From positions 4,650,001-4,714,000 of the forward strand of contig NZ_CP009933.1 of assembly GCF_000968375.1 (NCBI RefSeq): a stretch of DNA of 64,000 nucleotides, given 5' to 3'. This DNA is from Clostridium scatologenes (GTDB taxonomy: Bacteria; Bacillota; Clostridia; Clostridiales; Clostridiaceae). Under the pieces are notes generated by a model that was not told where the DNA came from, searched no databases, and saw nothing but the letters and a program-made list of their open reading frames with translations. This document shows, piece by piece, positions 1-8,355 of the stretch (positions are counted from its first letter, which is position 1; each line of letters opens with the position of its first letter). The position numbers and the translations under genes are program-made.

Positions 1-36
1 GGGATTAAGTAAGCTAACTTAATCCCCGTTTTCTTA
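1..36 (+). terminator. Rho-independent terminator of an upstream operon
   Basis: A 10-bp perfect stem (GGGATTAAGT at 1-10 with ACTTAATCCC at 17-26) is followed by a T-rich tail. It lies before ecfA1, so it probably ends the gene to the left of the window. In clostridia that gene is usually rplQ, but this is inference. Confidence 0.75.
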
Positions 37-92
37 TATATAAAAAAGTAGATAAGCGATAACTTACTGCATTAATTTAGCGAGGTGCTTCT

Positions 93-938
93 ATGGAAAG
101 TAAAATGATAGAATGCAAAAATGTTATTTATAAATATGAAAACGCTGATAAAAATGGAACAAAGTTGGCTATTGATGATGCTAGTCTTGAGGTAAAAAAG
201 GGAGAGTTTCTAGTTATTCTAGGAAGAAATGGTTCTGGAAAATCAACTATAGCAAAACATATGAATGCATTGTTAATTCCTACTGACGGAAAAGTATATG
301 TAAGTGGATTGGATACATGTGATGAAAAGAATGTTTGGAATATAAGAAATAAAGCAGGTATGGTTTTTCAAAATCCAGACAATCAAATAGTTGCAACTAT
401 CGTAGAGGAAGATGTTGCTTTTGGTCCGGAGAATTTAGGTGTTGATCCAGCAGAAATAAGAAATAGAGTAGATGAATGCTTAAAAAGAGTAAATATGTAT
501 GACTATAGAAAACATGCACCTCATTTATTGTCAGGAGGTCAAAAGCAAAGAGTAGCTATAGCTGGAGTATTAGCAATGATGCCTGAGTGTATAATATTTG
601 ATGAATCCACAGCAATGTTAGATCCATCAGGAAGAAAAGAAGTAATGAAAACTATAAAAGAAGTGAATAGTAAATATGGTATAACCATAATACTGATTAC
701 TCACTATATGGAAGAAGCAGTGAAAGCTGATAGAATAATAGTTATGGATGAAGGCAAAATTATTATGGAAGGTACTCCAAAAAATATTTTTAGTCAAGTT
801 CAAGAAATGAAAAATATAGGACTTGATGTACCTCAAATGACAGAATTAAGCTATGAACTGCAACGAAGTGGCATAAATATAAGAAAAGATATATTAACTA
901 TAGATGAGATGGTGGATGAATTATGTCAATTAAAATAG
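93..938 (+). CDS. ecfA1: Energy-coupling factor transporter ATPase EcfA1
   Basis: One of the two ABC ATPases of the ECF vitamin/micronutrient uptake complex at the inner face of the membrane. Visible motifs are Walker A GRNGSGKST, the Q-loop region VFQNPDNQ, the signature LSGGQKQR and Walker B IIFDES with a switch-region histidine (LITH). The Ser after DE replaces the usual Pro. The 281-residue length fits the family. The start is the ATG at 93, preceded by GAGGTG. It overlaps ecfA2 by 16 nt, and with ecfT forms the general ECF module shared by separately encoded S-components, none of which is seen here. Confidence 0.95.
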   Translation: MESKMIECKNVIYKYENADKNGTKLAIDDASLEVKKGEFLVILGRNGSGKSTIAKHMNALLIPTDGKVYVSGLDTCDEKNVWNIRNKAGMVFQNPDNQIVATIVEEDVAFGPENLGVDPAEIRNRVDECLKRVNMYDYRKHAPHLLSGGQKQRVAIAGVLAMMPECIIFDESTAMLDPSGRKEVMKTIKEVNSKYGITIILITHYMEEAVKADRIIVMDEGKIIMEGTPKNIFSQVQEMKNIGLDVPQMTELSYELQRSGINIRKDILTIDEMVDELCQLK

Positions 939-1777
939 AAAATTTAACTCATATATATATGAAAGGATCTCCTTTCGAAAAAAAAGCACTAGACAATGTT
1001 AATATTACTATTGATGAGGGAGAGTTTGTTGCTTTAATTGGTCATACTGGTTCAGGAAAGTCTACGCTTATTCAACATATTAATGGTTTGTTAAAACCAA
1101 GTTCGGGTAAAATAGTAATAGATGATGTTGATATTACTGAAAAAAAAATTAATTTAAATTTTATAAGAAAAAAAGTAGGTCTTGTATTTCAGTATCCTGA
1201 ATATCAACTTTTTGAAGAAACTATAGAAAAAGACATTGCTTTTGGTCCTAAAAATCTAGGCCTAAGTGATGATCACATAAATAGTAGGGTAAAAAGGGCT
1301 ATGAATATGGTTGGTTTAGATTATGAAAATTATAAAGACAAGTCTCCTTTTGAATTAAGTGGAGGTCAAAAAAGGAGAGTTGCCATAGCAGGTGTAGTGG
1401 CTATGGAACCTAAGATTTTAATATTGGATGAGCCAACTGCAGGTCTTGATCCTAAGGGAAGAGACGATATTTTAGGTAAAATAAAGGATTTACATAGGGA
1501 ATATAAAATGACCATTATACTTGTCTCGCACAGCATGGAAGATGTAGCAAAGCTTGCTGATAGGATATTGGTTATGCATAAAGGAAAAGCTATACTTGAT
1601 GGAGCTCCATCACAAGTATTTAAAGAAATAGATACATTAGAAAGTGTTGGGCTTGCAGTACCACAAGTTACTTATCTTGTAAGGGCACTGAAGGAAAAGG
1701 GAATAGATATATCTAGTGATGTTTTTACTATACAGCAGGCCAAAGAGGAAATATTAAGGATACTAAAAAAATGTTAG
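923..1777 (+). CDS. ecfA2: Energy-coupling factor transporter ATPase EcfA2
   Basis: Second ATPase of the ECF transporter, expected to heterodimerise with EcfA1 and couple ATP hydrolysis to EcfT. It shows Walker A GHTGSGKST, VFQYPEYQLF at the Q-loop, signature LSGGQKRR, Walker B ILILDEPTAGLD and the switch histidine in LVSH. It starts inside the end of ecfA1 and is followed 12 nt later by ecfT, so the genes are translationally coupled. The 284-residue length is normal. Confidence 0.95.
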   Translation: MSIKIENLTHIYMKGSPFEKKALDNVNITIDEGEFVALIGHTGSGKSTLIQHINGLLKPSSGKIVIDDVDITEKKINLNFIRKKVGLVFQYPEYQLFEETIEKDIAFGPKNLGLSDDHINSRVKRAMNMVGLDYENYKDKSPFELSGGQKRRVAIAGVVAMEPKILILDEPTAGLDPKGRDDILGKIKDLHREYKMTIILVSHSMEDVAKLADRILVMHKGKAILDGAPSQVFKEIDTLESVGLAVPQVTYLVRALKEKGIDISSDVFTIQQAKEEILRILKKC

Positions 1778-1789
1778 GGGAGTTAGTAA

Positions 1790-2596
1790 ATGATTAAAGA
1801 TATTACAATAGGACAATATGTGCCTGGAGATTCTTTTGTACACAAATTAGATCCACGAGTGAAGATACTAATATCTTTAGTATATATAATAGATCTATTT
1901 TTAGTAAATACTTTTAAAGGGTACATATTCATAGTAGCATTTACTTTACTTTCAATAATTATATCTAAGGTAAATTTTAGATATATATACAAGGGACTTA
2001 AACCCGTACTTATATTAGTATTAATAACTGCTTTATTGAATATTTTTATGACAGATGGTAAAAATCCACCATTATTTGCATGGAAGTTTTTAAAAGTATA
2101 TAGTGAAGGTTTAATACTTGCTGCATTTATGGTTTTAAGACTTGTATTTTTAATAATTGGAACATCGTTATTAACATTAACTACATCACCAATAGAATTA
2201 ACAGATGGTATAGAAAAACTTTTAAATCCACTAAAGAAAATAGGTGTACCTGCTCATGAATTAGCAATGATGATGACTATTGCATTAAGATTTATTCCAA
2301 CCTTAATGGATGAGACAGATAAAATAATGAAAGCTCAAATGGCTAGAGGAGCTGATTTTGAATCAGGAAGTCTAATTAAAAGAGCAAGAAATCTTATTCC
2401 TATACTGGTTCCTCTTTTTATAAGTTCATTTAGAAGAGCTGATGAACTAGCAATGGCTATGGAAGCCAGGTGTTATAGAGGTGGAGAAGGAAGAACTAGA
2501 ATGAAACAATTAAAGATGACCAGTAGAGACTTTACTGCAAGTATAAGTATGATGGCGCTAGTAATTGTTTCAGTATGGAGTAACACATGGCATTAA
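1790..2596 (+). CDS. ecfT: Energy-coupling factor transmembrane protein EcfT
   Basis: Integral membrane scaffold of the ECF transporter linking the two ATPases to substrate-binding S-components. It has several hydrophobic segments across residues 25-130 and a final one near the C-terminus. The two coupling-helix motifs typical of EcfT are present as ARG (in MARGADFE) and ARC (in EARCYRGG). An SD GGGGAG lies just before the ATG. Its last 10 nt overlap truA. The 268-residue length is typical. Confidence 0.93.
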   Translation: MIKDITIGQYVPGDSFVHKLDPRVKILISLVYIIDLFLVNTFKGYIFIVAFTLLSIIISKVNFRYIYKGLKPVLILVLITALLNIFMTDGKNPPLFAWKFLKVYSEGLILAAFMVLRLVFLIIGTSLLTLTTSPIELTDGIEKLLNPLKKIGVPAHELAMMMTIALRFIPTLMDETDKIMKAQMARGADFESGSLIKRARNLIPILVPLFISSFRRADELAMAMEARCYRGGEGRTRMKQLKMTSRDFTASISMMALVIVSVWSNTWH

Positions 2597-3330
2597 TTAG
2601 GAATATTAAACTGGTAATTGAGTATGATGGTACTAATTATTGTGGATGGCAAAGACAACATAATGCTAAGTCAATTCAGCAAAAGGTAGAGGAAGCTATT
2701 GAAAGTGCTACTAAAGTTTTTTCAAAAGTTATAGGATCTAGTAGAACAGATGCAGGAGTTCATGCCAAAGGGTTTGTTTGTAATTTTTTTACAGAGAGTT
2801 CAATACCATCTAGAAATTTTAAAGAAGCACTAAATGTCTTTTTACCAGAGGATATAGTGATTGTTGAATCTAAGGAAGTAGACAAAGAATTTCATTCTAG
2901 ATTTAATAGTATAGGGAAAAAGTATGTTTATACAGTATTGACTGGATCTCATAGACCAGCAATAGGAAGAAATTATGTATATTACTTTAATAAAAATTTA
3001 AATATTGGGCAAATGAAAGAGGCAGCAAAATACTTTTTAGGAACACATGATTTTTCTTCTTTTAAGAAAAGTGGAAGTTCTGTGAAGACATCTGTTAGAA
3101 CAATAAAAGAACTTAATATAGATATAGATGGAAATTATATAAAATTTTCCATAACAGGAGATGGATTTTTATATAATATGGTTAGAATTATAGTAGGAAC
3201 TCTTTTAGATGTAGGAACTAACAGATTTAATCCTGAAGATATTAACAAAATAATTAGTTCTAAAGATAGATCAAATGCAGGAAAATCTGTGCCAGCATGT
3301 GGACTAACTTTAGAAAAAGTATTTTATTAG
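2587..3330 (+). CDS. truA: tRNA pseudouridine(38-40) synthase TruA
   Basis: Converts uridines 38-40 of the tRNA anticodon stem-loop to pseudouridine. The N-terminal YDGTNYCGWQRQ and the catalytic aspartate motif SSRTDAGVHA are clear, as is the C-terminal FLYNMVRIIVG. The 247-residue length is standard. It overlaps the end of ecfT by 10 nt, which is the usual Bacillota order (ecfA1-ecfA2-ecfT-truA-rplM-rpsI). It is probably co-transcribed with the ecf genes. Confidence 0.96.
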   Translation: MALIRNIKLVIEYDGTNYCGWQRQHNAKSIQQKVEEAIESATKVFSKVIGSSRTDAGVHAKGFVCNFFTESSIPSRNFKEALNVFLPEDIVIVESKEVDKEFHSRFNSIGKKYVYTVLTGSHRPAIGRNYVYYFNKNLNIGQMKEAAKYFLGTHDFSSFKKSGSSVKTSVRTIKELNIDIDGNYIKFSITGDGFLYNMVRIIVGTLLDVGTNRFNPEDINKIISSKDRSNAGKSVPACGLTLEKVFY

Positions 3331-3360
3331 ATAAACTAAGTAATTTCAGTGTTTAACTTA

Positions 3361-3389
3361 TTGACACGCCAGGCAGATTGTATTATAAT
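3361..3389 (+). promoter_or_regulatory. Sigma-A promoter of rplM-rpsI
   Basis: Consensus -35 TTGACA (3361-3366) and -10 TATAAT (3384-3389) with a 17-bp spacer. It lies 95 bp upstream of rplM and directly before the L13 leader. Confidence 0.85.
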
Positions 3390-3394
3390 AATGT

Positions 3395-3478
3395 ATGTTT
3401 GTATTACGAGTATAAAAGATCCACTAGCCCCGGATCTTTATATAGAAGTACGTATTTTATAAAAGAATTTAGGGAGGT
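3395..3478 (+). ncRNA. L13 ribosomal-protein leader
   Basis: The 5' UTR of rplM folds into a central stem (AAAGATCC at 3415-3422 with GGATCTTT at 3432-3439) inside an outer pairing that involves GTATTACGA and GTACGTA. This fits the L13 leader described upstream of rplM in Bacillota, where L13 is thought to bind and autoregulate. The assignment rests on position and fold, not on a covariance search. Confidence 0.6.
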
Positions 3479-3484
3479 AAAACC

Positions 3485-3919
3485 ATGAAATCATACATAG
3501 CAAAACCACAAGAAGTTGAAAGAAAATGGTATGTTGTTGATGCTGCTGGAAAGCCACTAGGAAGAGTAGCAAGCCAGGTTGCTTCAATATTAAGAGGAAA
3601 AAATAAACCTACATTTACACCACATGTTGATACAGGAGATTTTGTTATAATAATAAATGCAGAAAAAGTAGTTTTAACAGGTAAGAAATTAGATCAAAAA
3701 ATGTTAAGACATCATTCACTTTATCCAGGTGGATTAAAAGAGACTCCATATAGAGAGGCTATAGCAAAGAAACCTGAATTTGTATTCCAAGAAGCAGTTA
3801 GAAGAATGCTTCCAAAGGGAGTATTAGGAAGACAAATGCTTAAAAAATTAAAAGTATACAGAGGTGCTGAGCACGATAATCAAGCTCAAAAACCAGAAGT
3901 ATTAGAATTAAGATATTAA
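3485..3919 (+). CDS. rplM: 50S ribosomal protein L13
   Basis: Large-subunit ribosomal protein of 144 residues. It shows the L13 features WYVVDAAGKPLGR near the N-terminus, the IINAEKV(V)LTGKK strand and the RHHSLYPGG loop. An SD GGGAGG sits upstream of the ATG. rpsI follows after 25 nt in the universal rplM-rpsI pair. Confidence 0.98.
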   Translation: MKSYIAKPQEVERKWYVVDAAGKPLGRVASQVASILRGKNKPTFTPHVDTGDFVIIINAEKVVLTGKKLDQKMLRHHSLYPGGLKETPYREAIAKKPEFVFQEAVRRMLPKGVLGRQMLKKLKVYRGAEHDNQAQKPEVLELRY

Positions 3920-3944
3920 TTGGAAACTGGAAGGAGGAGAAAAA

Positions 3945-4337
3945 ATGGCTAAAGTTCAGTATTTTGGAACAGGAAGAAGAAAGAAATCAATCGCAAGAGT
4001 AAGACTTGTACCTGGAGAAGGTAAAGTAGTAATAAATAAAAGAGAAATGGAAAATTATTTTGGATTAGAAACTTTAATGGTTATAGTTAATCAGCCATTA
4101 ACTTTAACTGGAACTAAAGAAAAATTTGACGTATTAGTAAATGTACATGGTGGTGGATTTACTGGTCAGGCTGGAGCTATAAGACACGGAATTTCAAGAG
4201 CACTTTTAAAGGCTGATGAAAATTTAAGACCAGAGCTTAAGAAAGCTGGTTTCTTAACAAGAGACCCAAGAATGAAAGAAAGAAAGAAATATGGTCTTAA
4301 AAAGGCTAGAAAAGCTTCACAATTCTCAAAGAGATAG
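3945..4337 (+). CDS. rpsI: 30S ribosomal protein S9
   Basis: Small-subunit protein of 130 residues whose basic C-terminal tail reaches towards the P-site tRNA. The YFGTGRRKKSIARV start, the GGGFTGQAGAIRHGI core and the terminal KKARKASQFSKR tail are diagnostic. An SD AGGAGG precedes the ATG, and a strong terminator follows the stop codon. Confidence 0.98.
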   Translation: MAKVQYFGTGRRKKSIARVRLVPGEGKVVINKREMENYFGLETLMVIVNQPLTLTGTKEKFDVLVNVHGGGFTGQAGAIRHGISRALLKADENLRPELKKAGFLTRDPRMKERKKYGLKKARKASQFSKR

Positions 4338-4346
4338 AAAAACATG

Positions 4347-4371
4347 GAGAGGAAATTTCCTCTCTTTTTTT
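4347..4371 (+). terminator. Terminator after rpsI
   Basis: A perfect 9-bp stem, GAGAGGAAA with TTTCCTCTC, is followed directly by seven T. It ends the ribosomal protein transcript. Confidence 0.92.
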
Positions 4372-4451
4372 ATTGTAAAAAATTGTGTTAATTAAAAATC
4401 AATATTAAGGCATAGAATATATATGAAATTTTATTTTTGGGAGGGATAATA

Positions 4452-5168
4452 TTGAAATTTAAAAATAGGAAGTTAATATTAGTTATTTTTATAATACTGT
4501 TATCAATGACTTCTATATTTTATGTTAATGCAAAATATTCTATGACTATGTTTAGTTTAAATACAAGTACTAATGATAAGAAAGATATAATCATACTTAT
4601 AGATCCTGGGCATGGAGGAATTGATGGTGGAGCCACATCTAAAAGTGGAATTTTAGAAAAAGATATAAATTTGAAAATAGGGCTAAAACTTAAGTCTGAA
4701 CTTGAGAAACAAAAATATAAGGTGATAATGACTAGAGAAGAAGATAAAGGATTATATGAGGATAGCGGAAAAATAAGAAAGAAGAAAATTGAAGACTTAA
4801 ACAATAGATGTAAAATTAAAAAAGATAGTAAGTGTAATATGTTTATAAGTATACATCTTAATATGTTTCCTCAATCACAATATTATGGAGCACAAGTTTG
4901 GTATTCTAAAAATGTGGAAAGTGAAAAGTTAGCAAAAATAACTCAGGAAAATTTAAAAAGAGATTTAGACCCTAATAATAGTAGAAAGGAAAAACCCGCA
5001 TTAGATTCTTATAAGGTATTAAGATGTAATGATAGTATGCCTTCTGTACTTGTAGAGTGTGGCTTTTTATCTAATTCATGTGAAGCTGAGAAATTAAATA
5101 CAGATGAGTATCAATCTAAAATAGTAACTTCTTTAGCAAAATCAATTAATGATTATTATAATCAATAA
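4452..5168 (+). CDS. cwlD: N-acetylmuramoyl-L-alanine amidase CwlD
   Basis: Zinc amidase that trims peptidoglycan; CwlD is known for making muramic-delta-lactam in spore cortex. The mature domain shows the Amidase_3 zinc ligands in DPGHGGIDGGA (His), LEKDINL (Glu) and SIHLN (His), and the catalytic glutamate in VECGFLSN. An N-terminal hydrophobic stretch (about residues 8-25) serves as signal or anchor. I chose the TTG at 4452 because GGGAGGG lies 6 nt upstream; an earlier in-frame TTG at 4437 overlaps the SD. The position after rpsI matches other clostridia. Confidence 0.9.
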   Translation: MKFKNRKLILVIFIILLSMTSIFYVNAKYSMTMFSLNTSTNDKKDIIILIDPGHGGIDGGATSKSGILEKDINLKIGLKLKSELEKQKYKVIMTREEDKGLYEDSGKIRKKKIEDLNNRCKIKKDSKCNMFISIHLNMFPQSQYYGAQVWYSKNVESEKLAKITQENLKRDLDPNNSRKEKPALDSYKVLRCNDSMPSVLVECGFLSNSCEAEKLNTDEYQSKIVTSLAKSINDYYNQ

Positions 5169-5183
5169 GAAAACCAAGTTAAG

Positions 5184-5224
5184 CCTGTATATTGTGAAGG
5201 AAAATATACAGGTCTTTTCATTTT
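5184..5224 (+). terminator. Terminator after cwlD
   Basis: CCTGTATATT (5184-5193) pairs with AATATACAGG (5203-5212) and is followed by a T-rich tail. Confidence 0.85.
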
Positions 5225-5359
5225 CTAAGTAAGCTTTTGATAATTAAAAATATAAAATTGTTAATTCTTTTGATATAAATATGTGTAAGCATGCCTTTAA
5301 GTAAACGATACTAATGGGATATTAAGTAAAGAGATATTTGTCATTAAAATAAGATTTAA

Positions 5360-5475
5360 AATGGACTAAAACGTAATTGATGATAGAATTTTCTAAAATT
5401 TGAATAATTATAAAAAGCGATTGAAGTCCATTTGCAGGTGTGATATTATTAAGTCAAGAAATGGACTAGTCCATT
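5360..5475. promoter_or_regulatory. Candidate GntR operator cluster
   Basis: Three copies of the half-site AATGGACT/AGTCCATT occur just upstream of the gntR gene: AATGGACT at 5360-5367, AGTCCATT at 5425-5432, and both halves joined as a perfect 16-bp palindrome at 5460-5475. Such symmetric sites are typical for dimeric GntR proteins, so autoregulation and control of the downstream glutamate genes are plausible. The link to this regulator is inference. Confidence 0.6.
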
Positions 5476-5481
5476 AATCCA

Positions 5482-6471
5482 ATGAATTTTGGGGTGATTA
5501 CTATAGAAATCAAGATAAACAAAGAAAGTGGAGTACCACTATACTTGCAAGTTAAAAAACAAATTATGGATTTAATAAAGACTGATGTATTAACTGTAGG
5601 CAATAAGATGCCAACAGAGAGAGAATTGTCTGAAAGATTAAAAGTAAGTAGAAATACTATAAGTACAGCATATAATGAGCTAGAACAAGAGGGAGTTCTA
5701 AAATCTTATCAAGGAAGAGGAACCTTTGTAGCTGAAGAAGCTAATCCTTGGAAAGTACAAAATATAAAAGAAAAAATAATAAAATTTGTGGATTTAGGAT
5801 TTGAAGAAGCTCTAGAAACTGGTATGGATGCAGATGAATTTTTAGAAATTGTTATGCAGCGAGTAAGAGAGAAAAAGGAACTCATGAGCAAAATAACAGC
5901 ATTATATGTTGAATGTAATATTGAGCAATCAAGAATGTTTAGTAAGCAGCTAATGGATAGTACCAATATGAATGTTATTCCGTTTACTTTAGATGATATA
6001 AAAATGCCAACCAAAGAAACTAAAAGCATGATAGAAAAATGTCATGTAATAATAGCAACATTTAATCATGTTAATGAAATAGTTAGGTTAACAAGACCAT
6101 TTAAGAAAGAAGTAATTGGAGTAGCTATAAATGTTAACTTACAAACTATAGTTAAAATTGCAAGATATCCTGAAGGAACTAAGTTTGGATTTGTTTGCAT
6201 GTCACAAGAATTTATGTTTAAAGCAAGAGGTGCTTTAGAAAAAGCAGGACTTGCCAATATAGACATTCAATATACAAATACTACAGATAAAGATGAACTG
6301 TTAAAGATTGTAAATAATTCGGATGTATTAATAGTATCTCCAGGTAGATATAGAGATGTAAAGGAGAGTTGCATAGAGGAAAAAGAAATAATGAAATTTT
6401 TATATGGTTTAGATGATAATTCTGTAAAAGCTTTAAAATCACAAATAATAGAATTAAAAGATCAAAAGTAA
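5482..6471 (+). CDS. GntR-family transcriptional regulator of the glutamate fermentation cluster
   Basis: The N-terminal 75 residues form a GntR winged helix: PLYLQVKKQI, then PTERELSERLKVSRNTI, then the wing with GVLKSYQGRGTF. The roughly 240-residue C-terminal part is not an aminotransferase (MocR) domain and I do not recognise it as a standard UTRA domain; it may bind an effector. The start is uncertain. The ATG at 5482 has no SD, while a good SD-like GGGGTG (5491-5496) points to codon ATA at 5503 followed by GAA ATC, which looks like a mutated ATG. It ends 18 nt before the mutase sigma subunit gene and lies beside three operator-like half-sites. Confidence 0.85.
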   Translation: MNFGVITIEIKINKESGVPLYLQVKKQIMDLIKTDVLTVGNKMPTERELSERLKVSRNTISTAYNELEQEGVLKSYQGRGTFVAEEANPWKVQNIKEKIIKFVDLGFEEALETGMDADEFLEIVMQRVREKKELMSKITALYVECNIEQSRMFSKQLMDSTNMNVIPFTLDDIKMPTKETKSMIEKCHVIIATFNHVNEIVRLTRPFKKEVIGVAINVNLQTIVKIARYPEGTKFGFVCMSQEFMFKARGALEKAGLANIDIQYTNTTDKDELLKIVNNSDVLIVSPGRYRDVKESCIEEKEIMKFLYGLDDNSVKALKSQIIELKDQK

Positions 6472-6489
6472 AGTTTGGGAGGTTTCATA

Positions 6490-6900
6490 ATGAAGACTTT
6501 AGTTATAGGTGTAATTGGTTCAGATTGTCATGCAGTTGGTAATAAAATACTTGAACACTCGTTTACACAAGCAGGATTTAATGTAATTAATATAGGAGTA
6601 CTTTGCCCACAGGAAGATTTTATTAATGCCGCAATAGAAACTAATGCAGATGCAATTATAGTTTCGTCACTTTATGGACATGGTGAAATCGATTGTAGAG
6701 GGCTACGTGAAAAGCTTAATGAGTCAGGATTAGGTGGCATATTACTATATGCTGGAGGAAATCTAGTAGTAGGAAAGCAAAAATGGGATACTGTGGAGAA
6801 AAAGTTTAAAGAAATGGGATTTGATAGAGTTTATGCACCAGGGACATTACCGGAAGTTGATATTGCAGATTTAAAGAAAGATTTAAAAATTGAAAATTAG
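6490..6900 (+). CDS. glmS: Glutamate mutase (methylaspartate mutase) sigma subunit
   Basis: Small cobalamin-binding subunit (136 residues) of coenzyme B12-dependent glutamate mutase, which interconverts L-glutamate and (2S,3S)-3-methylaspartate. The base-off/His-on B12 motif is visible as GSDCHAVGNKIL (D-x-H-x-x-G), followed by the SSLYGHGE loop and the GGNLVVGK segment. It is also called mutS or mamA, and is unrelated to the aminotransferase glmS at 42540. The ATG at 6490 is chosen because GGGAGG lies just upstream. It is the first enzyme gene of the operon. Confidence 0.96.
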   Translation: MKTLVIGVIGSDCHAVGNKILEHSFTQAGFNVINIGVLCPQEDFINAAIETNADAIIVSSLYGHGEIDCRGLREKLNESGLGGILLYAGGNLVVGKQKWDTVEKKFKEMGFDRVYAPGTLPEVDIADLKKDLKIEN

Positions 6901-6951
6901 AAGATCAATTAAAAATAAAAGCTCTATGTGAGTAAAACAGGAGTGATTGGT

Positions 6952-8343
6952 TTGAATAGTTACTTACTGATAGATTTTGGTAGCACATATACGAAGCTTA
7001 CTGCCATAGATGTAGAAAAGGAAGAAATTCTTGCTACAGCCAAGGATATTACTACTATAGAAGATGATATAATGATAGGTTTTAATAACGCTTATGAAAA
7101 ACTTCAAGGTAACTTAAAAGGAAAAGAAGTTAATTTTTTAAAAAAATTGGCATGCTCCTCTGCTGCAGGTGGATTAAAAATGGTAGCTATTGGACTAGTG
7201 CCAGAACTTACAGCTGAGGCTGCCAAAAGAGCAGCACTTGGTGCTGGAGCTAGAGTTTTAAATGTATACAGTTATGATCTTACATCGAAAGAAATAAATG
7301 AAATGAAAAATTCAAATTTGGATATCATACTTTTAGCAGGAGGAACAGATGGAGGAAATAAGCAATGTATAATTCATAATGCAAAAATGCTTGCTGAAAG
7401 TGGAATAGATAAACCAATAGTTATAGCTGGAAATAAGGTTGCAGTAGACACAGTTGAAGAAATATTAAGTGATGCTAATATGTTCTATAAAGTAACAGAT
7501 AATGTAATGCCTAAACTTAATGTTTTAAATGTAGAACCAGCTAGAGAAGAAATAAGAAAAATATTTATGGAAAAAATAGTTGAAGCAAAAGGAATGAAAA
7601 AAGCGGAAAACTATATAAGTGGAATATTAATGCCAACTCCAGCAGCAGTACTTAAGGCTGCAAGGATTTTAAGCGAAGGAACAGATAAAGAAGAAGGTGT
7701 GGGAGATTTAGTAGTTGTAGATATAGGAGGTGCTACTACAGACGTACATTCATTGGCAGATGGAGAACCTTCTAAAGCAGGTGTAACATTAAGAGGTCTT
7801 CAAGAGCCTTTTGCTAAGAGGACTGTAGAAGGTGACTTAGGTATGAGATATTCTGCAGAAGCATTGTTAGAAGCTGCAACTACAAAAAGAATATACAAAT
7901 ATCTGAATGATAAAACTGTAGATGTAGAGGCAAATTGTAAATTTAGAGCGGAAAATATAAAAATGGTGCCAAAAACTGAAGATGAAATAAAATTTGATGA
8001 GGCTATGGCTAAAGCAGCAACTGAAATATCTTTAGAAAGGCATGTAGGAGTTCTCGAGACACTATATACTCCGTGTGGAGTAATATATTCTCAAGAAGGT
8101 AAAGATCTTTTAGAGGTAAAATATCTTATAGGAACAGGTGGGGTTTTAGTTCATAGTAAAAATCCAGCAGAAATATTAAAAGCAGGGATATTCGATGAAA
8201 CTGATCCTACACATTTGAAGCCTATAAATCCAAAGTATTTACTTGATAAAACTTATATAATGTCTGCCATGGGTCTTTTAGCAGAGGAATATCCGGATAT
8301 GGCAGTTAGGATAATGAAAAAATACTTGGTTAAAATTGATTAG
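6952..8343 (+). CDS. glmL: Glutamate mutase-associated protein GlmL/MutL
   Basis: ASKHA-fold (Hsp70/actin-like) ATPase family protein always encoded between the two glutamate mutase subunits. It is thought to act as a chaperone or reactivase for the B12 enzyme, though its precise job is unproven. Nucleotide-binding motifs are LIDFGSTYTK at the N-terminus, LLAGGTDGG, and VVDIGGATTD. The TTG at 6952 is preferred because AGGAGTG (6939-6945) is correctly spaced; an in-frame GTG at 6928 overlaps that SD. It has 463 residues, matching the family. Confidence 0.93.
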   Translation: MNSYLLIDFGSTYTKLTAIDVEKEEILATAKDITTIEDDIMIGFNNAYEKLQGNLKGKEVNFLKKLACSSAAGGLKMVAIGLVPELTAEAAKRAALGAGARVLNVYSYDLTSKEINEMKNSNLDIILLAGGTDGGNKQCIIHNAKMLAESGIDKPIVIAGNKVAVDTVEEILSDANMFYKVTDNVMPKLNVLNVEPAREEIRKIFMEKIVEAKGMKKAENYISGILMPTPAAVLKAARILSEGTDKEEGVGDLVVVDIGGATTDVHSLADGEPSKAGVTLRGLQEPFAKRTVEGDLGMRYSAEALLEAATTKRIYKYLNDKTVDVEANCKFRAENIKMVPKTEDEIKFDEAMAKAATEISLERHVGVLETLYTPCGVIYSQEGKDLLEVKYLIGTGGVLVHSKNPAEILKAGIFDETDPTHLKPINPKYLLDKTYIMSAMGLLAEEYPDMAVRIMKKYLVKID

Positions 8344-8355
8344 GAGGTAATTGAG

